This document shows, piece after piece, positions 19,251 through 31,410 of a stretch of DNA of 64,000 nucleotides. This stretch comes from Pseudomonadota bacterium. Its GTDB lineage: Bacteria > Pseudomonadota > Gammaproteobacteria > Burkholderiales > Burkholderiaceae_C. The stretch lies in NCBI GenBank assembly GCA_018241225.1, contig JAFEEG010000021.1:1-64000 (forward strand), read 5' to 3'. Position 1 is the stretch's first letter; each line of letters starts with the position of its first letter. A program made the position numbers and the translations under genes. Below the pieces are notes generated by a model. That model saw only the letters and a program-made list of their open reading frames with translations. It was not told the DNA's origin and did no database searches.

Positions 19251-20171
19251 TTATGAGCCTGGATAGAAGGGTTTTCCGATGGAAGCCGGCATGTTCACGC
19301 GAATGAACGCCGGGTTGCGCGAGATGATGGCCAGCACCACGATGGGCGCGATGTACTGCAGCATGCTCAGGAACTGGGCCGGCACGTTCACGCCCGTGCT
19401 CTGCAGGTGAAAGCCCAGCATCGACACACCGCCGAACAGGTAGGCGCCCAGCAGCACCCGTATCGGCCGCCAGGTGGCGAAGGTGGTCAGCGCCAGGGCA
19501 ATCCAGCCGCGGCCGGCCACCATGCCTTCCACCCACAGCGGGGTGTACACGGTGGATAGGTAGGCACCTGCCAACCCGCACAGCGCGCCGCCTGCGATCA
19601 CCGCCATGAAGCGGATGCGCCGCACCGGGTAGCCCAGCGCATGCGCCGACTCGGGCGACTCGCCCACCGAGCGCAGCACCAGCCCGGCACGCGTGCGATA
19701 CAGGAACCAGATCAGGCCCGCGGTGAGCAGCACCGCGAAATACACCATGGGGTGGTGGCGGAACAGCGCCGGGCCCAGCAGCGGGATGTCGGCCAGGCCG
19801 GGAATGGCGTAGGACGTGCTCTCAGGCAGCTTGGCCTGCACATAGCGGATGCCGGCAAAGGCCGAGAAGCCCGCCCCGAACAGGCTCAGCGCCAGGCCGG
19901 TGGCGTACTGGTTGGTGTTGAGCCAGATCACCAGCACGCCGAAGAAGGCGGCCAGCAGCGCGCCCGCCCCCATGCCGGCCGCAAAGCCCAGCCAGGTGTT
20001 GTGCGTGCCGACCACCGTGGCGAAGCCGGCGATGGCCGCGCACAGCATGATGCCCTCGGCACCCAGGTTGACGATGCCGGCCTTCTCGTTGATGAGCAGG
20101 CCAAGGGCCGCGATGGCCAGCACCGTGCCGGCCGAGAGCGTGGAGCCCAGAAGGAGTGCGTAGCTTTCCAT
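19251..20171 (-). CDS. ABC transporter permease, BMP/nucleoside type (second permease)
   Basis: A 306-residue inner-membrane permease of the BPD_transp_2 family with about 8-9 hydrophobic spans. GLLINEKAGIVNLGAEGIML near the N-terminus is the conserved region of NupQ/YufQ-like permeases that work with BMP binding proteins. ESPESAHALGYPVRRIRF is the cytoplasmic coupling loop. It starts 3 bp below the stop of the partner permease, so the two are cotranscribed. Together with the ATPase and the BMP lipoprotein it forms a complete nucleoside/purine importer. Confidence 0.92.
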   Translation of the reverse strand: MESYALLLGSTLSAGTVLAIAALGLLINEKAGIVNLGAEGIMLCAAIAGFATVVGTHNTWLGFAAGMGAGALLAAFFGVLVIWLNTNQYATGLALSLFGAGFSAFAGIRYVQAKLPESTSYAIPGLADIPLLGPALFRHHPMVYFAVLLTAGLIWFLYRTRAGLVLRSVGESPESAHALGYPVRRIRFMAVIAGGALCGLAGAYLSTVYTPLWVEGMVAGRGWIALALTTFATWRPIRVLLGAYLFGGVSMLGFHLQSTGVNVPAQFLSMLQYIAPIVVLAIISRNPAFIRVNMPASIGKPFYPGS

Positions 20172-20174
20172 GGA

Positions 20175-21315
20175 TCAGGCCTCCTGCTGTGCGGGCGTGA
20201 CTGTGGTGGCCGTGATCGGCGTGCTGGCTTGCAGCGACGACGTGCCCGCCGAAGCCGCAATCTTCGGCGCCGCCTTGCGCTTGATCCGGTACGCAATGAG
20301 CGTGTCGCAAGCCAGCAGCGTGAACAGCAGCAGCCCCTGGAACACACCCGTCAGCGACTTGGGCAGCCCCAGCCGCGACTGCGCAAGCTCCCCGCCGATG
20401 TAGAACATGCTCATCAGGATGGCCGAGAAGATCATGCCCACCGGATGCAGCCGCCCCACGAAGGCCACGATGATGGCCGCGAAGCCGTAGCCGGCCGGCA
20501 CGTACGGGTTGAGCTGGCCGATGGGGCCCGCCACTTCCAGCGCGCCCGCCAGGCCGGCCGCGCCGCCGGAGGTCAGCAGCGCGATCCAGACCGCCTTGCG
20601 CGCCGAGAAGCCCGCATAGCGTGCCGCCGCCGGCGCCAGCCCGCCCACCTGCTGGGCAAAGCCCGACCGCGTACGGAACAGGAACACCCACAGCACGCCC
20701 GCACCAACCAGGGCGATGATGAGCCCGATGCTCACCCGCGAGCCCTTGATGAGGCGCGGGATCTGCGTCACCGCCTCGAAGGTCTTGGTCTGCGGGAAGT
20801 TGTAGCCCAGCGGGTCTTTCCACGGCCCGTAGACCATGTAGCCCAGCAGCAGCGTGGCCACGTAGACCAGCATCAGGCTCACCAGGATCTCGCTGGCATT
20901 GAAGCGGTCGCGCAGGAATGCCACGATGCCGGCCCACACCATTCCCCCGGCAATGCCCGCCAGCAGGATGGCGGCCACGATCCAGCTGCCGGTGCCCTTG
21001 TCGGCCAGCAGCGCCATGCCGCCGGCAGCAATGGCGCCGAACACGAACTGCCCCTCGGCGCCGATGTTCCACACGTTGGAGCGGAAGCACACCGCCAGCC
21101 CCAGGGCGATGATGAGCAGCGGCGTGGCCTTGACCATCAGCTCGCCCAGGGCGTAGCCGCTCTTGATGGGCTCCCAGAAAAAGACCTGCAGGCCCTTGAC
21201 CGGGTCCTTGCCCAGCGCGGCGAAGAGCGCCACGCCGATGAGCACGGTGATGAGCAGCGCCAGGATGGGCGAGCCGTAGCTCCAGAAGCGCGAGAGCTGC
21301 GGGCGCGGTTCGAGC

Positions 21316-21323
<8 letters not shown>
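20175..21323 (-). CDS. ABC transporter permease, BMP/nucleoside type (first permease)
   Basis: A 382-residue membrane permease of the NupP/YufP type. It has a leading transmembrane helix (LALLITVLIGVALFAAL), the conserved GLAVCFRSNVWNIGAEGQF stretch and the coupling loop PAAARYAGFSARKAVW, then a 30-residue hydrophilic tail. ATG at 21323 (MLKLEPRPQL) follows AGGAGG by 6 bp and is preferred over the in-frame ATG at 21338. Its start overlaps the end of the ATPase gene by 8 bp. Second gene of the importer operon. Confidence 0.92.
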
Positions 21324-22863
<1,540 letters not shown>

Positions 22864-22897
22864 GCGGGTCTCCCTCAAAGAGGAGGCTGGGTCCCGC

Positions 22898-24256
22898 TCA
22901 ACCGCCGATATAGACGAACTTGAACAGGAACACGGCAGCGATTATCCAGACCATCGCATGCACATCCCGTACCCGGCCGGTCAGCAGCTTGATGGCGGCA
23001 TAAGAAATGAAGCCGAAAGCCAGGCCGTTGGCAATGGAATAGGTGAAAGGCATCACCAGCGCGGTCACCACCGCGGGGATGACTTCGGTGGAGTCGTCCC
23101 AGTCCAGCTCGGTCAGCTCGCGCAGCATCAGGCAGGCCACGTACAGCAGGGCTGGGGCGGTGGCGTAGCCAGGCACGGAGCCCGCCAGCGGCGAGATCAC
23201 CAGGCAGGCCAGGAACAGGATGGCCACCGTCAGGGCCGTCAGGCCCGTGCGCCCGCCCGCCTGCACGCCTGCCGCGCTTTCCACATAGGCGGTGGTGCTG
23301 GAGGTGCCCAGCAGCGAGCCGGCGAAGATGGCGCCGCTGTCGGCCAGCAGGGCCTTGTTCAGGCGGTGCATCTTGCCTTCGGTCAGCAGGCCGGCGCGCT
23401 TGGCCACGCCCATCAGCGTGCCGGTGGCGTCGAACAGCTCGACCAGGAAGAACACCAGGATCACGTTCAGGATGCCGCCCTTGAGCGCACCCATGATGTC
23501 CAGCTGCAGGAAGGTGGGCGCGATCGACGGCGGGGTCGACACCACGCCGTTGAACTGGTTGCCGCCGAAGAAGAACGACAGCACCGTCACCACCAGGATG
23601 CCGATCAGGATGGCGCCGGGCACCTTGAGCTTGTCCAGCGCGACGATCATCAGGAAGCCCAGGGACGACAGGATCACGGGGGCCGTGTGCAGGTCACCCA
23701 GCGTGACGAAGGTGGCCGGCGATGCGGCCACGATGCCGGCGCTCTTGAGCGCGATCAGCGCCAGGAACATGCCGATGCCCACGGTAATGGACACCCGCAT
23801 CGAATGCGGAATGCCATTGACGATGAGTTCGCGCAGCCCGGTCACGGTGACCAGCAGGAACAGGCAGCCCGAGACGAACACCGCGCCCAGCGCAGCCTGC
23901 CAGGTGAAGCCCATGTGGCCGACGACCACGAACGCGAAATAGGCGTTCAGGCCCATGCCCGGGGCCAGCGCGATCGGGTAGTTGGCGTACAGGGCCATGA
24001 TGCCGGTGCCCAGCGCCGCGATCAGGCAGGTGGCGACGAACACGGCTTCCTTGGGCATGCCGGCCGCGCCCAGGATGCTGGGGTTGACGAAGATGATGTA
24101 GGCCATCGTCAGGAAGGTGGTCAGCCCTGCGACGACCTCGGTGCGGAACGTGGTGTTGTGTTCCCTTAGCTTGAAGATCTTCTCGATCCAGCTGCCCTCG
24201 TTGTGGTGCGTGGCACCGTGCCCTGCGACCGGGGGCATTTTTTCTGTACGTTCCAT
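22898..24256 (-). CDS. NCS2 family purine permease (guanine/hypoxanthine/adenine type)
   Basis: A 452-residue, roughly 12-14-span symporter of the AzgA-like NCS2 subgroup, which imports adenine, guanine or hypoxanthine. Conserved elements: EVVAGLTTFLTMAYIIFVNPSIL, NYPIALAPGMGLNAYFAF, FVELFDATGTLMG in the variant FLVELFDATGTLMGVA, and GTSSTTAYVESAAGVQAGGRTG. ATG at 24256 (MERTEKMPPV) has GGAGAC 8 bp upstream; the longer frame to 24313 lacks this. It follows the LysR regulator on the same strand by 73 bp and precedes the ABC importer, giving two independent routes for purine entry. Confidence 0.93.
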   Translation of the reverse strand: MERTEKMPPVAGHGATHHNEGSWIEKIFKLREHNTTFRTEVVAGLTTFLTMAYIIFVNPSILGAAGMPKEAVFVATCLIAALGTGIMALYANYPIALAPGMGLNAYFAFVVVGHMGFTWQAALGAVFVSGCLFLLVTVTGLRELIVNGIPHSMRVSITVGIGMFLALIALKSAGIVAASPATFVTLGDLHTAPVILSSLGFLMIVALDKLKVPGAILIGILVVTVLSFFFGGNQFNGVVSTPPSIAPTFLQLDIMGALKGGILNVILVFFLVELFDATGTLMGVAKRAGLLTEGKMHRLNKALLADSGAIFAGSLLGTSSTTAYVESAAGVQAGGRTGLTALTVAILFLACLVISPLAGSVPGYATAPALLYVACLMLRELTELDWDDSTEVIPAVVTALVMPFTYSIANGLAFGFISYAAIKLLTGRVRDVHAMVWIIAAVFLFKFVYIGG

Positions 24257-24329
24257 AGCGCTTGTCTCCGTCTTTCTGTTGGAATCGATGCGGCCTTTGG
24301 AGAAGGCCGCCACTCTTGGAAAACTCTCT

Positions 24330-25283
24330 CTACTGGGCCAGGGCCCCTACCGGTGCAGGCCGCAGCGACGCCGCCACGGCCTTGATGCGCTCGCGCAGCC
24401 AGCGCGCCGACGCCGACGAATGCGTGCGTTCGTGCCACAGCTGGTAGTACACGAGCCGGGGCAATGCGATGGGGCATTCGAGAACCTTCACCGGCAGCCG
24501 CTCGGTGAAGCGCTCGCAATACTGGCGGCCGGTGGTCAGCACCAGCAGGCTGGAGGCCACCATGTCCGGAATGAGGCTGAAGTGCGCGCAGCGCGCCGCG
24601 ATGTTGCGGCGCAGGCCCACCTCGTCGAGCATCTGGTCGATGATTCCGCGCGCGCCGGGATGCAGCGGCGTGGGCGCGATGTGGTCCACCGCCAGCCAGG
24701 TGTCGGCGTCCCAGCCGCGGCGCGTGGCCGGGTGGTCCTTGTTGACCAGCGACACCAGGTCGTCGTCCAGCAGGCGCGCCATGTGCAGGTCTTCCGGCGG
24801 CTTGAGCCAGTTGCCGATGACCACGTCCACCTGCCCCAGCGACAGGTGCGCGTGGTAGTCGGAGTCGGAGGTGAGCGGGTGGATCTCGATGCGCATCAGG
24901 GGCGCCAGGCTCTTGATCTGCGCCACCAGCAGCGGCAGGAACATCGGGTCGAGGTAGTCGCTGGCTGCGATGCGGAAGGTGCCGGTGGCCGTCTGCGGAT
25001 CGAAGCCGCGCGCATCGGAGAACAGCATCTCGGCCGAGCGCAGGATGGCGGCCGCCGGCTCGATCATCCGCAGGCCTGCATCCGTGGGCACCATGCCGGT
25101 GCCCGATCGCACCAGCAGCGGGTCTCCCGCCAGGTCGCGCAGGCGCTTTAGCGCCGCGGACACTGCGGGTTGGTACATGCCCAGCCGGATGGCGGCACGC
25201 GAGACGCTGCGATCGGTCAACACGGTGTGCAGTACTCGGATGAGGTGGAGGTCGATCTTGTCGAAAAGCGCTTGTTCTCTCAT
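24330..25283 (-). CDS. LysR family transcriptional regulator of the purine region
   Basis: A 317-residue LysR regulator. N-terminal winged HTH: FDKIDLHLIRVLHTVLTDRSVSRAAIRLGMYQPAVSAALKRLRDLAGD. The effector domain runs from about residue 90 (TFRIAASDYLDPMFLP) with ICPGNW-like VDVVIGNWLKPP. ATG at 25283 (MREQALF) is preferred over the distal in-frame start at 25346. It lies between xdhB and the NCS2 permease, all on the minus strand, which suggests control of purine uptake and xanthine dehydrogenase. An inverted repeat TATAC-N8-GTATA sits 21-38 bp before its start, a likely autoregulatory site. Effector unknown; a purine or urate is plausible. Confidence 0.9.
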   Translation of the reverse strand: MREQALFDKIDLHLIRVLHTVLTDRSVSRAAIRLGMYQPAVSAALKRLRDLAGDPLLVRSGTGMVPTDAGLRMIEPAAAILRSAEMLFSDARGFDPQTATGTFRIAASDYLDPMFLPLLVAQIKSLAPLMRIEIHPLTSDSDYHAHLSLGQVDVVIGNWLKPPEDLHMARLLDDDLVSLVNKDHPATRRGWDADTWLAVDHIAPTPLHPGARGIIDQMLDEVGLRRNIAARCAHFSLIPDMVASSLLVLTTGRQYCERFTERLPVKVLECPIALPRLVYYQLWHERTHSSASARWLRERIKAVAASLRPAPVGALAQ

Positions 25284-25303
25284 AGCTGTCCGGACGTGAG
25301 GTC

Positions 25304-25321
25304 TATACGCGGAAGGGTATA
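25304..25321. promoter_or_regulatory. Inverted repeat TATAC-N8-GTATA upstream of the lysR gene
   Basis: A 5-bp inverted repeat with an 8-bp spacer lies 21 bp above the lysR start. The same arm length and spacer occur in CATATC-N8-GATATG upstream of xdhA, so both may be bound by this regulator. The arms are AT-rich against a GC-rich background, which supports selection. Confidence 0.5.
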
Positions 25322-25456
25322 CACCCTCCCCCGGATTTCCGAGCACTTCTTGCTGCTTCGGATTGCCTCAAGGCAGGGGCGCCCACGGCCCGGCGAAGCC
25401 GGTCCCGCGGCACTGCCCGCGACGGTCCTTTCCGTTCAGGTATGAGTTGAATCAGT

Positions 25457-27886
25457 TCAGGCTGCAGCAGCCCGCACCGCGGTGATCGCGTTCAGGATCG
25501 CTTCGCTCGTGGCCGGCGCGCGCAGCGGCGGATCGGCCCGGTGGTCGGCAGTGGCCGAAACCGCGTCGCGGATGGCGTAGAACACCGAGAACGGCAGCAG
25601 CAGCGGCGGCTCGCCAACCGCCTTGGAGCGGTGGATCGAGTCTTCGTAGTTGTCGCCCTCGAACAGCTGCACGTTGAACACCGGCGGGCAGTCGTTGGCC
25701 GTCGGGATCTTGTAGGTGCTGGGCGCGTGGGTGGTGAGCTTGCCGCTTTGCGGATGCCACACCAGCTCCTCGGTGGTGAGCCAGCCCATGCCCTGGATGA
25801 AGGCGCCTTCCACCTGGCCGATGTCCACCGCCGGGTTCATCGAGCGGCCGGCGTCGTGCAGGATGTCGGCGCGCAGCAGCTTCCATTCGCCCGTGAGCGT
25901 GTCCACCACCACTTCGCTCACGGCGGCGCCGTAGGCGTAGTAGTAGAAGGGCCGGCCGGTCATGGTCTCGCGGTCCCACGAGAGGCCCGGGGTGGCGTAG
26001 AAGCCGTCGGACCACAGCTGCACGCGGTCCAGGTAGGCCTCGCCCACCAGGGTGGCGAAGGTCAGCGTCTTGCCGTTGACCTCGACCTTGTCGTTGGCAA
26101 AGCGCACGTCCTCGGCCTTGCCGCCGTGGCGCGCGGCGGCACAGGCGGCCAGGCGCTCCTTGATCTGGCGGGCCGCATCCTGCGCGGCCTTGCCGTTCAG
26201 GTCGGCGCCGGTCGATGCGGCGGTGGCCGAGGTATTGGCCACCTTGGTGGTGTCGGTGGCGGTGGCACGCACGCTGTCGAAGCGCACGCCCAGCTCATGC
26301 GCCACCACCTGCGCCACCTTGGTGTTCAGGCCCTGGCCCATCTCGGTGCCGCCGTGGTTCACCAGGATGGAGCCGTCGGTGTAGACGTGCACCAGCGCGC
26401 CGGCCTGGTTGAAGTGCTTCACGTTGAACGAGATGCCGAACTTCAGCGGCGCCAGCGCAATACCGCGCTTGAGCACCGGGCTGGCGGCGTTGAAGGCAGA
26501 AATCGCCTCGCGGCGGCTGCGGTAGTCGCTGCTGTCCTCGAGCTGGCCCACCAGTTCGTGGATCACGTTGTCGCTCACCAGCTGGCGGTACGGCGTGACG
26601 TTGCGCTCGGTCTTGCCGTAGAAGTTGATGCGGCGCACATCCAGCGGGTCCTTGCCCAGTTGGCGGGCAATGGAATCCATGATGTTTTCGATGGCAATGG
26701 CACCCTGCGGGCCGCCGAAGCCACGGAAGGCCGTGTTGCTCTGCGTGTTGGTCTTGCCCGAGTAGCCGTGCATGGACACGTCGGGCAGCCAGTAGGCGTT
26801 GTCGAAGTGGCAGATGGCGCGGGTCATCACCGGGCCCGACAGGTCGGCCGAGTGGCCGGCGCGCGAGACCATGGAAATCTCGGCACCCAGCACGCGGCCC
26901 TCGTCGTCGAAGCCCACTTCGTACTCGTACCAGAAGCAATGCCGCCGGCCGGTGATCATGAAGTCGTCATCGCGGTCCAGCCGCAGCTTCACCGGCTTCT
27001 TCAGCTTGTGCGCGGCAATGGCGGCCACGCAGGCGAACAGGCCCGACTGCGACTCCTTGCCGCCGAAGCCGCCGCCCATGCGGCGGCACTCCACCTGCAC
27101 TTCGTTGGCATGCAGGTGCAGCGCATGCGCCACCAGGTGCTGCATCTCGCTGGGGTGCTGCGTGGAGCAATGCACCAGCACGGCGCCGCCTTCCTTCGGG
27201 ATGGCGTAGCTGATCTGGCCTTCCAGGTAGAACTGCTCCTGGCCGCCCACGTCGAAGCTGCTCTTGAGCTTGTGCGGGGCGCGGGCGATGGCGGCCTTGG
27301 CGCCACCTTCGGTGGTGCTGCGCTCCAGGTGCATCGGCGGCACCACGTACTGGCCCTTTTCATGCGCCTGGCGCGGCGTGAGCACCGGCGTGGCGGCGTC
27401 GATGGACAGCACGTCCTTGGCCTTGGCGGCGGCGCGGCGCGCCTCGTTGCGGGTGCGCGCCACCACGGCGAACACCGGCTGGCCCAGGAAGCGGATCTCG
27501 CCGTCGCACAGGATCGGGTCGTCGTGGACGATGGAGCCGCAGTCGTTGCTGCCCGGAATGTCCTGGGCCGTGAGCACGTCCACCACGCCGGGCATGGCGC
27601 GGATGGCGTCCAGCTTCACGCCGGTCAGGCGGCCGGCGGCCACCGGCGACAGGCCCAGCGCGCAATGCAGCGTGCCGGTGAGTTCGGGAATGTCGTCCAC
27701 ATAGGTGGCTTCGCCGGCCACGTGCAGCGCGGCCGATTCGTGCGGACGGCTGATGCCCACGCGCGCGCCCTGGGCGTGCGCCTTGGCTTCGGCGCCGGTG
27801 TCGATGCGTGCGGCCGTGTTGGCCACATAGTCCGCAAAGGCTTCTTCGGCGTTCTGGAGCAGGCGGGGATCAATGGGCTTGTTCAT
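25457..27886 (-). CDS. xdhB: Xanthine dehydrogenase, large molybdopterin-binding subunit
   Basis: An 809-residue molybdenum-binding subunit that oxidises hypoxanthine and xanthine to urate together with XdhA. Seen in order: SRPHESAALHVAGEATYVDDIP at the start of the a/b hammerhead domain, QEQFYLEGQ, RRMGGGFGGKE, AFRGFGGPQGA with the substrate-site arginine, GGTEMGQGLNTK, and SKAVGEPPLLL with the catalytic glutamate. ATG at 27886 (MNKPIDPRLL) is preferred: it has GGAG 7 bp upstream. An ATG at 27892 overlaps the xdhA stop (ATGA) but its Shine-Dalgarno would be too close. Tight operon with xdhA; the maturation factor XdhC lies 24 kb away. Confidence 0.96.
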   Translation of the reverse strand: MNKPIDPRLLQNAEEAFADYVANTAARIDTGAEAKAHAQGARVGISRPHESAALHVAGEATYVDDIPELTGTLHCALGLSPVAAGRLTGVKLDAIRAMPGVVDVLTAQDIPGSNDCGSIVHDDPILCDGEIRFLGQPVFAVVARTRNEARRAAAKAKDVLSIDAATPVLTPRQAHEKGQYVVPPMHLERSTTEGGAKAAIARAPHKLKSSFDVGGQEQFYLEGQISYAIPKEGGAVLVHCSTQHPSEMQHLVAHALHLHANEVQVECRRMGGGFGGKESQSGLFACVAAIAAHKLKKPVKLRLDRDDDFMITGRRHCFWYEYEVGFDDEGRVLGAEISMVSRAGHSADLSGPVMTRAICHFDNAYWLPDVSMHGYSGKTNTQSNTAFRGFGGPQGAIAIENIMDSIARQLGKDPLDVRRINFYGKTERNVTPYRQLVSDNVIHELVGQLEDSSDYRSRREAISAFNAASPVLKRGIALAPLKFGISFNVKHFNQAGALVHVYTDGSILVNHGGTEMGQGLNTKVAQVVAHELGVRFDSVRATATDTTKVANTSATAASTGADLNGKAAQDAARQIKERLAACAAARHGGKAEDVRFANDKVEVNGKTLTFATLVGEAYLDRVQLWSDGFYATPGLSWDRETMTGRPFYYYAYGAAVSEVVVDTLTGEWKLLRADILHDAGRSMNPAVDIGQVEGAFIQGMGWLTTEELVWHPQSGKLTTHAPSTYKIPTANDCPPVFNVQLFEGDNYEDSIHRSKAVGEPPLLLPFSVFYAIRDAVSATADHRADPPLRAPATSEAILNAITAVRAAAA

Positions 27887-27888
27887 CT

Positions 27889-29511
<1,623 letters not shown>

Positions 29512-29583
29512 GCTCGTGGGCCGAAGTGTTCTTGAGGCTGGTTGGCGTGCACCCTGGAAGTTAGTGCCTTGCGCGCCATTTCG

Positions 29584-29603
29584 CATATCCACGAAACGAT
29601 ATG
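29584..29603. promoter_or_regulatory. Inverted repeat CATATC-N8-GATATG upstream of xdhA
   Basis: A perfect 6-bp inverted repeat with an 8-bp spacer, 73 bp above the xdhA start in the divergent gap to the methyltransferase-like gene. It matches the TATAC-N8-GTATA site before the lysR gene in spacing and AT-rich arms, which makes it a candidate operator for xdhAB. The rest of the 264-bp gap shows no other clear feature. Confidence 0.5.
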
Positions 29604-29775
29604 AGCTATGTGGCGGGCGGTATGGCCTGGCAGGGTTAACCCGTGGTTCTGCAGGCTATTGTTGCGCTGGCCTGGGTTTTTGGGGGACTTTTGTCGCGAC
29701 GAAGGTCGAGTCGCCGGGCTGGCAGCAGGGGGGATCTGCTGCGCTATTCTTCTGGCGACCGAGAGAGCGCACGCA

Positions 29776-30282
29776 ATGTCAAAAGCAATTGCCGTCCTGG
29801 GCTCCACCCTGTTCTTCGTCATTGCGCCGTTGATGCTGGCAGGCTTCGTCCCCTGGTGGGTCACGCAGTGGGAGTTTCGGTCAACGTCCTTGGGCATCGA
29901 CCTGAGCCGCATCATCCTCGGCGGGATATTGATCCTCGCCGGAGTGAGCGGACTCGTGGATTCATTTGCCCGTTTTGCGCTGCAGGGGCTGGGGACGCCC
30001 GCCCCGATCGCGCCAACGCGAAAGCTCGTGGTGACCGGCCTTTATCGCTACGTGCGAAATCCGATCTACGTCGCGGTCGTCGCGGTCATTCTTGGCCAGG
30101 CCCTCTTGTTCGGCGACGCAAGCCTCCTGTGGTACGGCGCGCTACTCTGGCTTTCTTTCCATGTCTTCGTGGTGGTGTACGAAGAGCCGACGCTCGAGCA
30201 GACATTCGGCACGGAGTACGAGAGCTTTCGCAGCAACGTACCGCGCTGGATTCCGCGCTTGACGCCATGGCGGGCCGCATGA
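29776..30282 (+). CDS. Isoprenylcysteine carboxyl methyltransferase-like membrane protein
   Basis: A 168-residue integral membrane protein with about four hydrophobic spans, of the ICMT/PEMT-like methyltransferase superfamily. Diagnostic features are GLYRYVRNPIYVAVVAV and, near the end, YEEPTLEQTFGTEYESFRSNVPRWIPR, the SAM-binding region of the family. ATG at 29776 (MSKAIAVLGS) is selected; the frame extends back to 29608 without a plausible ribosome site. It is divergent from xdhA and convergent with the cupin gene. The natural substrate of the bacterial members is mostly unknown. Confidence 0.82.
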   Translation: MSKAIAVLGSTLFFVIAPLMLAGFVPWWVTQWEFRSTSLGIDLSRIILGGILILAGVSGLVDSFARFALQGLGTPAPIAPTRKLVVTGLYRYVRNPIYVAVVAVILGQALLFGDASLLWYGALLWLSFHVFVVVYEEPTLEQTFGTEYESFRSNVPRWIPRLTPWRAA

Positions 30283-30314
30283 GGGAAGCGCTGCATGCGG
30301 CACTTGCCGCACGA

Positions 30315-30749
30315 CTACGCGCCGCCTGGTGAGGCGGGTACCAGGCCATAGCGGGCCATGACGGAAACCAAGGCCGCCCTGTCCGGCGGGCCTGCAGTGT
30401 TCACGACTGCCGCCACATCTCGAAAGTACTTGGCGCCAATATCTGGCGACTGCACGACAAGCGCTCGCACTTCCGTGTCGAAGGGGTTCGAGAACTGATG
30501 GACGCTCCCCTTCGGGCTGTACATGCTCTCGCCAACGCAGAGGTCGCGAACCACAGCGTCGACAGCGTACCGAAGGGTTCCCTCCAGGACGTACACGCAT
30601 TCGTCGTTGTCGGTGTGGCTGTGCGGTGGCGGCACATTGGAACCCGGCGGGACCTTGAGCTCGAACATGCCGACGCTGCCAGTCTCGGAGCCGTCCACCA
30701 GATAGCGAATGGACAGGTGGCCAACCTTGATGGATGAAGAATCGGTCAT
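30315..30749 (-). CDS. Cupin domain protein
   Basis: A 144-residue single-domain cupin. Motif 1 is PPPHSHTDNDECVYVLEGTL, giving H-x-H and a glutamate, and motif 2 is YSPKGSVHQFSNP. The metal ligands expected in a functional cupin are present. ATG at 30749 (MTDSSSIKVG); the reading frame is open far upstream only because it shadows the membrane protein gene. It may be a small regulatory or enzymatic cupin; no neighbour reveals the substrate. It lies 69 bp below the membrane protein gene on the same strand. Confidence 0.82.
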   Translation of the reverse strand: MTDSSSIKVGHLSIRYLVDGSETGSVGMFELKVPPGSNVPPPHSHTDNDECVYVLEGTLRYAVDAVVRDLCVGESMYSPKGSVHQFSNPFDTEVRALVVQSPDIGAKYFRDVAAVVNTAGPPDRAALVSVMARYGLVPASPGGA

Positions 30750-30817
30750 TTGAATCTCCGTCGACGTGGACGGGGCATCATGACGCAAATTGGCCGTCGG
30801 GTGGAACAACCCTGGCA

Positions 30818-31375
30818 TCAGTCGCAGCGGGCAAGACGCCGGTGCCACAGCTCGAAGCCACGCAAGAGCCCCAAGGCCGTCAGCCCCGTCACCGCCAGCA
30901 TCGCCGCGCCGTGCAACCCAAGCGCAGCGAGCGCGACGAGCAGCGGCTTCGAGTCGAGTGCACTGCCCGCGCCGGCAGCGCAAAGAGGAAGCAGCGCCGG
31001 CACCACCATCAACCCCGCGCCGTGCAGGCTCGACATCAGGAAGGACCACAGCGCCATCCCCACCTGCCCTGCCGGCGCGCGCATTGCCTTGGGCGTGCGC
31101 CGCCAGAAATGCGCCGCCACGGACACCAGCAACAGCGCCCCCACGGTGCACTGCAGCAGCGTGCGGCTTACCGACAAGCCCGCCAGCACCAGCATCGCCA
31201 CCAGCCCCACCGATGCAAGATGCCCCAGCCCGATGGGCCACAACACCCGCAGCGCCTGCCCACGATGCCCCGAGCGCAGGCCCCAGGCGGCGACGAGCAT
31301 CCAGCCGGTGGCCGGGTTCAGGCCGTGCAGTGCGCCCAACCCGGCAATCGCCAGCCAAGGCCAAAGCTCCGTCAT
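30818..31375 (-). CDS. Integral membrane protein of unknown function
   Basis: A 185-residue protein with about five hydrophobic spans. The first holds ALHGLNPATGWMLVAAW and a later one SSLHGAGLMVVPALLPL; paired LHG motifs in the membrane are reminiscent of cation or nickel/cobalt-type transporters, but I cannot assign a family. It lies 36 bp below the DUF899 gene, same strand, so it may be cotranscribed with it. No signal peptide. Function unknown. Confidence 0.68.
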   Translation of the reverse strand: MTELWPWLAIAGLGALHGLNPATGWMLVAAWGLRSGHRGQALRVLWPIGLGHLASVGLVAMLVLAGLSVSRTLLQCTVGALLLVSVAAHFWRRTPKAMRAPAGQVGMALWSFLMSSLHGAGLMVVPALLPLCAAGAGSALDSKPLLVALAALGLHGAAMLAVTGLTALGLLRGFELWHRRLARCD

Positions 31376-31410
31376 GACACTTCACCCCGGCTGGCTTGCC
31401 GCCCTGCCAG